From S015-6 sp964384945 (GTDB taxonomy: Bacteria > Desulfobacterota > DSWW01): a DNA stretch of 8,931 bases. Shown one piece after another: positions 1-5,331 of the stretch (positions are counted from its first letter, which is position 1; every line of letters begins with the position of its first letter). A program made the translations under genes and the position numbers. The stretch spans positions 1-8,931 of the forward strand of contig CAYLMK010000052.1 in NCBI GenBank assembly GCA_964384945.1. Direction: 5' to 3'. The notes below the pieces were generated by a model, which saw only the letters and a program-made list of their open reading frames with translations, did not search any database and was not told the DNA's origin.

Positions 1-99
1 CTTGACCCACAATTCCGCTACCTGCTATTCTCCAGCCATCTGAAAGCACGTTCCTGGTATTTTCGGGAAGGCAAAGAATTAATAGATCCCTGGTGGAGG
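1..99 (+). other. Possible C-terminal fragment of an unidentified protein
   Basis: Frame 1 of the plus strand reads LDPQFRYLLFSSHLKARSWY followed by FREGKELIDPWW. It has a natural-looking residue mix rich in aromatics and charged residues, and it enters from outside the window. Protein-like character ends exactly where antisense DUF433 sequence begins (about 100), and the frame closes at a TGA at 163-165. I read this as the broken 3' end of a gene whose identity I do not recognise. The alternative is that the minus-strand frame is the coding one and this is its shadow. Confidence 0.3.
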
Positions 100-247
100 G
101 GAGGCGGGGGTGCGCTTGCAGGATTTCCTCAATCGTCTCGCCGGCCGAGAGCTTCTCGAGGATGAGTTCTACGGTGATGCGTGTGCCGGCCACGACAGGC
201 TTACCCATCATGACGTTCGGGTGGGATACGATCAGCGTTTCTTTCAT
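100..247 (-). pseudogene. DUF433 antitoxin-like gene, N-terminal part only
   Basis: Read on the minus strand from the ATG at 247, the frame gives a clear DUF433 start: MKETLIVSHPNVMMGKPVV, then AGTRITVELILEKLSAGET and IEEILQAHPRL. The GKPVVAGTRI and IEEILQ.HP motifs are diagnostic of this small DNA-binding antitoxin-like family, which usually sits just upstream of a DUF5615 (PIN-like) toxin. Homology stops at about codon 49 (position 100). A normal copy continues with a helix like SREAIQAALAFAKEV, which is preserved in the fossil at 3569-3690. Here the frame instead runs open to the window edge through sequence with no DUF433 likeness, so the gene looks broken by a rearrangement. A short chimeric protein could still be made. 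The ribosome binding site is weak, and a candidate promoter lies upstream on the same strand. Confidence 0.8.
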
Positions 248-321
248 GGCCCCGGGCCCTTTTCAAGAAAGAATGGTCGCCTCACGAGCAGGCCGTGCGA
301 AACAGCCCGGCCTCTGTTTCC

Positions 322-350
322 AGCCTATTTTCTCAGGTCAGCCGAGTCAA
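322..350 (-). promoter_or_regulatory. Candidate sigma70-type promoter for the DUF433 fragment
   Basis: On the minus strand, TTGACT (345-350; 5 of 6 to the -35 consensus) is followed after 17 bases by TAGGCT (322-327; 3 of 6 to the -10 consensus), about 75 bases before the DUF433 ATG. The spacing is ideal but the -10 box is poor. The rest of 248-396 shows nothing recognisable apart from the short tandem repeat at 371-406. Confidence 0.3.
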
Positions 351-370
351 GCTCACTTCGCGGCGGAAAG

Positions 371-406
371 AAAGGACAAACGGGGACGAAAGGACAAACG
401 GGGACA
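371..406 (+). repeat. Two tandem 18-bp units next to MITE B1
   Basis: The unit AAAGGACAAACGGGGACG occurs twice in a row, the second copy ending in A instead of G. The second unit overlaps the left terminus of MITE B1. This may be slippage at the element end or a residue of a nested insertion. Confidence 0.75.
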
Positions 407-624
407 GCCACTCATTCACGAAGGGGCTGTCCCCATTTACATCCAATCAGGAGATTGCCACGGCCCTCTGACGAGGGCCTCGCAATATCCTCAGTTGACG
501 GACATTGCGAGGAGGCAAGGCCGGGGACCTGACACCTTATACCCAATACGTCCATTCCCCCGGGCGGGGTGGCGGCGCCTGACCCCTGACCCCTTTCCTT
601 TCGCCTTGAGTGGCAGTCCCTGTT
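397..624. mobile_element. MITE-like repeat B, copy 1 (B1)
   Basis: This is a non-coding element of about 228 bp, nearly identical to the copy after the secreted-protein gene. The left end is AACGGGGACAGCCACTC and the right end is its reverse complement with two mismatches (15 of 17). It holds two strong hairpins. One pairs GGGGACAGCC with GGCTGTCCCC (400-434). The other pairs ATTGC and GGCCCTC with GAGGGCC and GCAAT (454-486). Copy 2 has a pyrimidine-rich stretch of roughly 20 bases near the right end that is absent here. The element has no open frame of its own and would need a transposase in trans. The GGGGACAG/CTGTCCCC ends recall repeats mobilised by REP-associated (Y1) transposases, but none is encoded in the window. 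Confidence 0.8.
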
Positions 625-631
625 CTAACCC

Positions 632-821
632 GGGGTGCGCCTGCAGATTTCCTCAATCCCCCTGCGCATCCCGCAACTTCCGGCCCGGCCGGCAGCATCT
701 CATGGGTAACGGAGATCGCATGGGGGCATTCCTGAAGATCCGAAACACGACCGCCATCCGGTACGGGTCGGGCCGAGGAGAGCGCTTCATGCCTGAGACC
801 GACACCCTGCATTCCTGAATC
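632..821 (-). pseudogene. Repeat A, copy 1: decayed DUF433 gene
   Basis: This stretch of about 190 bp recurs at 3665-3853 with a few substitutions and a one-base indel. On the minus strand part of it reads ISVTHEMLPAGPEVAGCAGG and then IEEI. This resembles the DUF433 start VSHPNVMMGKPVVAGTR fused to IEEILQ with the middle deleted. After IEEI one base is missing compared with the fragment at 100-247 (ATC-TGCAG against ATC-CTGCAA), which shifts the frame. The piece is therefore a DUF433 fossil with an internal deletion and a frameshift. It begins 7 bases after MITE B1. The segment upstream of the gene start (741-821) is also repeated but I do not recognise it. The DUF433 reading is an inference from short similarities. 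Confidence 0.6.
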
Positions 822-905
822 CCCCTCCTGCGGTTCCCGCGTTGGCGTCGACCCGGCTCGAACCCGGATCCGAGACACAAACCGTGTACGAGAGATACGG
901 GCGCC

Positions 906-921
906 CGACGGCCGGCCGTCG
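906..921. promoter_or_regulatory. Perfect 16-bp palindrome upstream of the secreted-protein gene
   Basis: CGACGGCCGGCCGTCG is a perfect inverted repeat with no spacer, 51 bases before the ATG at 973. It could be a dimer-binding operator or a 5' UTR hairpin. GC-rich palindromes also occur by chance here, so the role is open. Confidence 0.35.
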
Positions 922-972
922 CGGGACGGTCGGCACGGAAGAGCGCGTTGCTGACGAGAAAGGAGACCGGTC

Positions 973-2538
973 ATGGAAACGAAAGAAAGAACCAAGGTAC
1001 CGAAGGCGGTGGCGGCCCTCCTTGCAGGCCTCCTGGTCTGCCTCCAGGCGCCCGGCGCGACCCTCGGTGGCCAGGCCGCGGGGCATGCCTCCGAGGGGGC
1101 CAGGCTCTGGCTCGCGAACCTTACCTCCTCGGTCGAGCAGACGGCCTCCTCGGGCTGGACCCTGGAGAAGACCGGGGCCCTGGACCCGGCGGCCTCCACC
1201 GTGACCTGGCAGATCGAGGCGGACGACTCCGCACCGGTCTCGCACCGGCTCCTGGTCAGGGGGCTTCTCGCCGCCTGGAACCTGGGCCACGAGCCGGCCA
1301 CGGTCGGCAACGTGGTCGTCCACCTGCAGGCCAAGACGGCCGGTCAGTGGATCACCCTCTCCTCCGACGCGGCCGACGCCACGGACGGCGACGCCGCCAC
1401 GGAGGCCCTCATCGTTGCCGGGGGCGCCGTGGAGACGGTAACGGAGAACGCCGCCTCGGGCGCCCTGGCCCTGCGGCACGCCTTCTCGAAGGAGCCGATC
1501 CCGCTCGTGCCCCAGCCCTCTCTACCGTCGGGCGCGATCGTGCCCGTGGAGTTCGAGGCCGCCTTTGACAACGACGTGCTCGGGCTTGCCGCCGGCGTAA
1601 GGGTCCGCGCCCAGGTGATCGTCACCTACGGCAACGCGGGCGAGGGCAGCGGCAGCGCGGCCGACGCGGACATCAACGGGAGCGGCTTCATCGACCCGGA
1701 CGAGGCCCGGGTGAGGAGCGAGTCCGTGCGGACAGGCGAAAGGAAGATCCCGGCCCCGGGACCGGACGGCGCAGAGCCTACGCTCTCGGATACGATCGGT
1801 GACATCACGACCACCGGCACGGTGACGTTCACCAACGCGATCTTCAACGTCGGAGCGACCAGCGGCACGGTGACGGTGACCTACGACGCGGGCAGCGATG
1901 GTGGGACGATCACCAACTGCGCGTACCTCGAGGGTCCGGGCATCTCGGAGAGTGACTGCGATACGCAGACGATCGAGGCGCCGGGCTACTGGCAGCCGGG
2001 CGAGATCGTGACGTACACGCAGCTGATGTGGAGAACCGATCCAACGGCGTCCGGGGTGCTGTCTGCGAACTTCGCCGCGGTGTATGCGGGCAACGGCGGC
2101 CTCCTCGAGGTTGGCATCGATGGCGCAGCCGGCTACTCGATGGAGTTCGGTGCCGCATCGAGCGTGCTCGACTACCTCCCGGCAGTCGGAGCGTCCGGGC
2201 CACTGACCATGGACCTCCTCGATCCGACATCGAGCCCGTCGGGCGCGTTCGGCGGCCTGACCGTCTCGCTCGCGCTCAACGTCGACTACTCGGCAGCCAA
2301 CCTCATCGGCACCGGCAGCATCGCGTTCGGAGACGTCTACGTGTGCGGGGTGGCGGGCTTCGAAGGCTATACCGTGAGCCAGGTGCTCGCGACAGCGAAC
2401 ACGTTGCTCGGCGGTGGCGCGGCACCGCAGACGATCGCGCAGACGTCTCAGCTCGCCGACGACCTGAACTTGGCGTTTGTCTCGGGCAGCGTCCTCCCGT
2501 TCGCCGAGGACCACCTCCGCACCGAGCCCTGCCCCTGA
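973..2538 (+). CDS. Secreted EF-hand-containing protein of unknown function
   Basis: The 521-residue product is probably exported. Residues 4-11 (KERTKVPK) are followed by a hydrophobic stretch at 12-26 (AVAALLAGLLVCLQA) and small residues that would allow signal-peptidase cleavage between about 29 and 39; no good lipobox is present. Residues 40-230 form a beta-rich, Ala/Thr/Val-rich region. A near-perfect EF-hand loop follows, DINGSGFIDPDE (233-244), with D1, N3, S5, G6, I8 and E12 in place, so calcium binding is likely. After a Pro-rich linker comes a second region (about 262-521) rich in Thr, Gly and Ser with few Lys, ending FAEDHLRTEPCP. AAAGGAG lies 8 bases before the ATG, which supports this start. 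Codon choice shifts between the halves (GCC/TCC-rich early, GCG/TCG-rich late), hinting at a fusion of modules. The gene stands alone between MITE copies. I know no function; a surface or matrix role is only an inference. Confidence 0.85.
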   Translation: METKERTKVPKAVAALLAGLLVCLQAPGATLGGQAAGHASEGARLWLANLTSSVEQTASSGWTLEKTGALDPAASTVTWQIEADDSAPVSHRLLVRGLLAAWNLGHEPATVGNVVVHLQAKTAGQWITLSSDAADATDGDAATEALIVAGGAVETVTENAASGALALRHAFSKEPIPLVPQPSLPSGAIVPVEFEAAFDNDVLGLAAGVRVRAQVIVTYGNAGEGSGSAADADINGSGFIDPDEARVRSESVRTGERKIPAPGPDGAEPTLSDTIGDITTTGTVTFTNAIFNVGATSGTVTVTYDAGSDGGTITNCAYLEGPGISESDCDTQTIEAPGYWQPGEIVTYTQLMWRTDPTASGVLSANFAAVYAGNGGLLEVGIDGAAGYSMEFGAASSVLDYLPAVGASGPLTMDLLDPTSSPSGAFGGLTVSLALNVDYSAANLIGTGSIAFGDVYVCGVAGFEGYTVSQVLATANTLLGGGAAPQTIAQTSQLADDLNLAFVSGSVLPFAEDHLRTEPCP

Positions 2539-2551
2539 AGGCGCGCGGAAC

Positions 2552-2800
2552 AACGGGGACAGCCACTCATTCACGAAGGGGCTGTCCCCATTTACATCCA
2601 ATCAGGAGATTGCCACGGCCCTCTGACGAGGGCCTCGCAATATCCTCAGTTGACGGACATTGCGAGGAGGCAAGGCCGGGGACCTGACACCTTATACCCA
2701 ATACGTCCATTCCCCCGGGCGGGGTGGCGGCGCCTGACCCCTGACCCCCTTCCTTTCGCCTTTGCCCTTTTCCCTTTCCCCTTGAGTGGCTGTCCCCGTT
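2552..2800. mobile_element. MITE-like repeat B, copy 2 (B2), perfect 17-bp inverted termini
   Basis: AACGGGGACAGCCACTC at 2552-2568 is matched exactly by its reverse complement GAGTGGCTGTCCCCGTT at 2784-2800, bounding a 249-bp non-coding element. It carries the same two hairpins as copy 1 (2555-2589 and 2609-2641), then a 'gacctgacacc...cgcctgacccctgacccc' segment and a C/T-rich tract. It starts 13 bases after the stop codon of the secreted-protein gene. The first hairpin could act as a weak transcription barrier but has no T-run, so I do not call it a terminator. Outside the right end, CTAACC is shared with copy 1. Confidence 0.85.
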
Positions 2801-2823
2801 CTAACCAAGGGGTGACGAAACAC

Positions 2824-2853
2824 TTGATTTTTGCCTGATGCGTCGCCTATCTT
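2824..2853 (+). promoter_or_regulatory. Candidate promoter of the DUF4160/DUF2442 pair
   Basis: TTGATT (4 of 6) and TATCTT (4 of 6) are 18 bases apart, with the ATG of the DUF4160 gene 37 bases after the -10 box. It sits just beyond MITE B2, so the pair probably has its own transcription start. Confidence 0.4.
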
Positions 2854-2890
2854 GAAAGTGAGTATTCCCCCACCCCGGGAACATCGAAGA

Positions 2891-3151
2891 ATGCCTGAGA
2901 TATCCAGGTTTTACGGAATCCTGATTGCTATGTTCTGGGCCGAACACAACCCTCCCCATTTCCACGCGAGATATGGTGAGCACAGGGCGGCCATCGAGAT
3001 CGGCACGCTCCGCGTACTGGATGGGTGGCTTCCGCCTCGCGCCTTGGGACTCGTCGTAGAATGGGCCTCACAACACAAAGAGGGACTGATGAGTAACTGG
3101 GAGGATGCTCGCAACGGGAAACCCCTGCGAAAGATCGAACCCCTTCCTTAG
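2891..3151 (+). CDS. DUF4160 family protein (putative TA-module component)
   Basis: The 86-residue product carries the family hallmarks: a start like MPEISRFYGILIAMFW, the HNPPHFHARYGEH block (about residues 20-32), a PPRAL motif (about 54-58) and a C-terminal NWEDARNGKPLRKIEPL. Small DUF4160 proteins are typically encoded directly before a DUF2442 gene, as here (13 bases apart), and the pair has been proposed as a toxin-antitoxin-like module. No biochemical activity can be read from the sequence; the HxH motif could bind a metal. I chose this ATG because family members begin at MP.ISRF. An in-frame TTG 60 bases upstream would lie inside the candidate promoter. Confidence 0.85.
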   Translation: MPEISRFYGILIAMFWAEHNPPHFHARYGEHRAAIEIGTLRVLDGWLPPRALGLVVEWASQHKEGLMSNWEDARNGKPLRKIEPLP

Positions 3152-3164
3152 CAGGAGAGGCGAC

Positions 3165-3503
3165 ATGATACACGACGTGGTCGGAGCCGTTTACAAGGGC
3201 GGCTACCGCATAGAGGTCGAATTCGACAACGGAGAACGAGGGCTGGTGGATTTTGCGAAGTATGTCGAAGGGCGGGCGGGCTTTGAACGGCTCAAGGACC
3301 TGGCTGTTTTCAGGGGGTTCTCCGTCAATAAGGAACTCGGCACGTTGACCTGGGGCAATGAAGTCGACATAGCCCCCGAGACACTTTATGCGGAGGCTAC
3401 AGGCCGAGGGCTGCCCGAGTGGATGGACCCGGCGGAGAACGAAACGGCGAACCAGCGCTTGCACCAAGGACCTCAAAACGGATCGCGTTTCCCGGACCGG
3501 TGA
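3165..3503 (+). CDS. DUF2442 family protein (partner of DUF4160)
   Basis: The 112-residue product begins MIHDVVGAVYKGGYRIEVEF and has the typical strand-rich DUF2442 core: FDNGERGLVDFAKYV, then LAVFRGFSVNKELGTLTW and NEVDIAPETLY. This small domain is the expected partner of DUF4160. Family members of the NE0471 type add a C-terminal helix-turn-helix, which is absent here. After LPEWMDP the protein continues for about 20 residues of Asn/Gln/Arg-rich sequence (about 92-112) that looks unlike the family. It may be read-through into rearranged DNA, since a DUF433-DUF5615 fossil begins about 50 bases later. AGGAGAGG 4 bases before the ATG gives a good ribosome binding site, and co-transcription with DUF4160 is likely. 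Confidence 0.85.
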   Translation: MIHDVVGAVYKGGYRIEVEFDNGERGLVDFAKYVEGRAGFERLKDLAVFRGFSVNKELGTLTWGNEVDIAPETLYAEATGRGLPEWMDPAENETANQRLHQGPQNGSRFPDR

Positions 3504-3568
3504 AGCGCCGCATCAGGCGTGTGCCCACTGCACTTCCACCTCACCCAAACGATACTCATGCCCTAAAT

Positions 3569-3690
3569 TCATGTGCCGGTCTCGGGGATCGGATACAGGA
3601 CGTCCGCCCGCAGGACTTCCTTGGCAAAGGCCAGAGCCGCCTGGATGGCTTCGCGGCTCAGGCGGGGGTGCGCCTGCAGATTTCCTCAAT
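3569..3690 (-). pseudogene. DUF433 gene, C-terminal part, frameshifted
   Basis: On the minus strand this reads IEEI, then after a one-base deletion QAHPRLSREAIQAALAFA and KEVLRADVLYPIPETGT before a TGA. That is the normal second half of a DUF433 protein and complements the N-terminal fragment at 100-247. Upstream of IEEI (that is, at higher coordinates) it continues into repeat A copy 2, so the N-terminal half is the internally deleted form. The stop overlaps an ATG in the ATGA arrangement typical of DUF433-DUF5615 operons, but that next frame gives only 19 residues (MNLGHEYRLGEVEVQWAHA), so the toxin is missing or replaced. Confidence 0.75.
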
Positions 3691-3853
3691 CCCCCTGCGC
3701 ATCCCGCAACTTCCGGCCCGGCCGGCAGCATCTCATGGGTAACGGAGATCGCATGGGGGCATTCCTAAAGATCCGAAACACGACCGCCATCCGGTACGGG
3801 TCGGGCCGAGGAACCCCTTCATGACTGAGATCAACACCCTGCATTCCTGAATC
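3665..3853. repeat. Repeat A, copy 2
   Basis: This is a near-identical copy of 632-821 in the same orientation, with one indel and scattered substitutions in the last 40 bases. Its left end lies inside the DUF433 pseudogene. Its right end stops exactly at the junction with the remnant of the secreted-protein paralogue, whereas copy 1 is followed by about 150 bases of upstream region and an intact gene. Confidence 0.85.
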
Positions 3854-4003
3854 GCCATCGCGGAGACGTTGCTCGTTGGAGGCTCCGCGTCCGTCACGAT
3901 CAACGAGATCGAACTGTTGTTGCGCTCCCTGAATGCTTCGTTCGGAGGTGGCGCTGTCACGACATTCGCCGAGGACCACTTGAGCGCAACGCCCTGCCCC
4001 TGA
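3851..4003 (+). pseudogene. C-terminal remnant of a paralogue of the EF-hand secreted protein
   Basis: An open frame with no start, opening right after a TGA, encodes 50 residues ending SLNASFGGGAVTT then FAEDHLSATPCP. The end matches that of the 521-residue protein (LNLAFVSGSVLP then FAEDHLRTEPCP), and the preceding ETLLVGGSA matches NTLLGGGAA. Past the PCP codons the DNA is identical through the stop and into the MITE (GCCCTGCCCCTGAAGGCGCG and onward). The first roughly 470 codons are gone, replaced by repeat A. This is a true paralogue, because the protein sequence has diverged while the distal flank has not. It is not expected to be expressed. Confidence 0.8.
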
Positions 4004-4016
4004 AGGCGCGCGGAAC

Positions 4017-4103
4017 AACGGGGACAGCCACTCATTCACGAAGGGGCTGTCCCCGAGCCGGACCAAGCTAAGGAGATAAACACCGTCCCCTAAAATCCCC
4101 GTT
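4017..4103. mobile_element. Short MITE-like repeat B, copy 3 (B3), different core
   Basis: This copy has the same left end and first hairpin (4020-4054) as copies 1 and 2. After CTGTCCCC it switches to an unrelated core (GAGCCGGACCAAGC, then AAGGAGATAAACACCGTCCC) and ends ATCCCCGTT, an inverted match to the left AACGGGGAC at 8 of 9 positions. The total is 87 bp. It may be a distinct subfamily that shares termini, or a chimera of two repeats. Confidence 0.6.
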
Positions 4104-4108
4104 CTTTG

Positions 4109-4137
4109 TTGATGATTCCAAATGGGTGGGCTATCCT
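4109..4137 (+). promoter_or_regulatory. Candidate promoter of the DUF6922-like/AbiEii pair
   Basis: TTGATG (4 of 6) and TATCCT (4 of 6) are separated by 17 bases, ending 33 bases before the ATG of the first gene. The -35 box begins 5 bases after the end of MITE B3, so the repeat insertion may have set or disturbed the promoter. Confidence 0.35.
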
Positions 4138-4170
4138 GACCTCAGGCTTGCACGATGCGGAGCGCCCGCC

Positions 4171-4446
4171 ATGGAAACCAACTATCTGAAAGCCGTCTTC
4201 TGGGATTATCCAGAGCTGTGTGATCCCAAGGGCCTTGAACAGGCGCTTCGCCAAGCCAGGGCGAATGAGGACAAAGAGGCTCTCCGGTGGATCATGTCAA
4301 GATTCCTGGAAAGGGCAAGGTTCAGGGACGCCGCCGCTCTCTTTCCCAAGGAGGAGGTCAGGGATCACCTCGACACCCTCAGGATCTCTCAGAGGGCCAG
4401 AAGGAAGTGGAAACGGTTCCTGGAGGTTTATGGCGCTCTCGATTGA
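4171..4446 (+). CDS. Small DUF6922-like protein, probable antitoxin partner of AbiEii
   Basis: The 91-residue product is highly charged and helical. It has an AVFWDYPELCDPKGLEQA start region, a middle DKEALRWIMSRFLER segment and a C-terminal RISQRARRKWKRFLEVYG. The FWD motif near the N-terminus, the W in the middle and a closing basic helix resemble DUF6922 proteins, which are often encoded immediately before AbiEii nucleotidyltransferases; I make this match from memory of the family. Its position and 17-bp overlap with the next gene point to a translationally coupled toxin-antitoxin pair, with this as the smaller partner. The ATG is supported by GGAG 8 bases upstream. A GTG 45 bases upstream would add an unconvincing leader. 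No classical AbiEi winged-helix domain is seen. Confidence 0.7.
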   Translation: METNYLKAVFWDYPELCDPKGLEQALRQARANEDKEALRWIMSRFLERARFRDAAALFPKEEVRDHLDTLRISQRARRKWKRFLEVYGALD

Positions 4447-5137
4447 AGAGGACGTCTCCTGTTATGCCTCCGAGGCACAGCGAGAGGTTCTTCGCACGAT
4501 CGTCCTCCTGCCCCTGATTGCCGAGAATTTCTTCATCACCGGCGGTACGACCCTGTCCGTCTTCTACCTCCACCACCGCGTATCCGATGACATTGACTTT
4601 TTCTCGATCGAGTTCCATGAGCTGAATCAGGTGGACACGATCCTGAAGAGAGCCTTCCAAAGGGACCTTTCGCTCATCCAATCATCGCCCGAGTTCTATT
4701 CCTACCTGATCAGAGGAGTGAAGGTGGACTTCGTCTTCGACTCCCTGTCGACCTCCGAAGAAAGACCGCTCGTGAATCTGGAGACCGGAGGGAAGGTGTT
4801 CGTGGACACTCTCGCCAACATGGCCTCGAACAAACTGGCAGCCCTTGCAAGCCGTTCAGAAGCAAAGGACCTCATAGATTTCTACTTCATCGGCCGGCTT
4901 GCATGGACGGATTCGAGGGAAGAGAGCTTCCTGGGATGCTGCGAATCGGCCAGAAGGAAGGAGGCCCTGTTCGATGACCCGCCGACGGCGGCCTATCAAA
5001 TCGAAAGGCTCCACGATCGCGTCCTGCGGCAAGGACTGAAGGCGCTGCCTCCCATGAAAAGGCCGATCGACTGGTCATCCTTCCGGGAAGACTTCAGATT
5101 CTACATCGACACCCTCTATGGCATGGCGAACTGGTAG
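4430..5137 (+). CDS. AbiEii/AbiGii-family nucleotidyltransferase (toxin-like)
   Basis: The 235-residue product has the nucleotidyltransferase signature FITGGTTLSVFYLHHR followed by VSDDIDFF (about residues 35-59). GGT is the nucleotide-binding turn and the Asp pair in DDID are the metal ligands. GVKVDFVFD (about 98-106) supplies the third acidic position. The segment DTLANMASNKLAAL, then ASRSEAKDLIDFYFI (about 125-153), matches the conserved K.AL..R...D..D helix of AbiEii. Members such as AbiEii and MenA transfer nucleotides to targets including tRNA 3' ends and act as toxins in abortive infection. Length is typical of the shorter single-domain members. The start overlaps the preceding gene by 17 bp, with GGAGG 3 bases before the ATG, close spacing that suggests coupling. 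All motif residues are present, so it is probably active. Confidence 0.85.
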   Translation: MALSIEEDVSCYASEAQREVLRTIVLLPLIAENFFITGGTTLSVFYLHHRVSDDIDFFSIEFHELNQVDTILKRAFQRDLSLIQSSPEFYSYLIRGVKVDFVFDSLSTSEERPLVNLETGGKVFVDTLANMASNKLAALASRSEAKDLIDFYFIGRLAWTDSREESFLGCCESARRKEALFDDPPTAAYQIERLHDRVLRQGLKALPPMKRPIDWSSFREDFRFYIDTLYGMANW

Positions 5138-5146
5138 CGCAGGCGG

Positions 5147-5220
5147 TTGCTGGTCAGCGATGAAATTCATGTGCCGGTCTCGGGGATCGGATACAGGACG
5201 TCCGCCCGCAGGGCTTCCTT
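5147..5220 (-). pseudogene. DUF433-DUF5615 operon junction fossil
   Basis: The minus strand reads KEALRADVLYPIPETGT and a stop, the exact end of the DUF433 protein. The stop overlaps an ATG that opens MNFIADQ, the typical start of a DUF5615 PIN-like toxin. Homology then breaks off close to the 3' end of the AbiEii gene. The 58-base DUF433 part (5163-5220) is identical to 3565-3622 except for one base. This shows that the scattered DUF433 pieces come from DUF433-DUF5615 toxin-antitoxin operons. Confidence 0.7.
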
Positions 5221-5225
5221 CACGA

Positions 5226-5245
5226 CACTGTGAGGAGGCAAGGCC
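5226..5245. repeat. Short fragment related to MITE B
   Basis: CACTGTGAGGAGGCAAGGCC matches the internal MITE B segment at 503-522 at 18 of 20 positions. It is a likely truncated relic of the element or of the REP-like motif it contains. Confidence 0.45.
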
Positions 5246-5331
5246 GACGCGGCACCCCACTGTCAGCGTGAGCAGGTTTTTTGATGTTCCTTCCTTGAGT
5301 TCTTAATCAAGGTTACTGAGGGAGAGAAGCC

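Noticed and set aside
400..434. MITE hairpin as a rho-independent terminator (also 2555-2589 and 4020-4054)
   Set aside because: The stem is strong but no T-run follows, and the same hairpin appears in copies not placed after genes. It is part of the repeat.
93..818. Plus-strand frame of 241 codons
   Set aside because: It crosses antisense DUF433, MITE B1 and repeat A with no coding character.
537..1479. Overlapping minus-strand frames of 265 and 230 codons
   Set aside because: They read through a MITE, repeat A and the antisense of the real gene. Composition is low-complexity Arg/Gly/Pro and only the short DUF433 fossil segment is meaningful.
1522..2601. Long open frame of 359 codons on the minus strand
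   Set aside because: It is antisense to the secreted-protein gene, very rich in Arg, Ala and Gly with no domain, and runs through the MITE terminus. It is a GC-driven shadow.
2831..2890. Upstream TTG start adding 20 residues to the DUF4160 protein
   Set aside because: The extension does not resemble the family and lies in the candidate promoter. The ATG at 2891 gives the canonical start.
397..4103. Recurring short repeats as a CRISPR array
   Set aside because: Copies are over a kilobase apart, of unequal length and without regular spacers; no cas gene is present.
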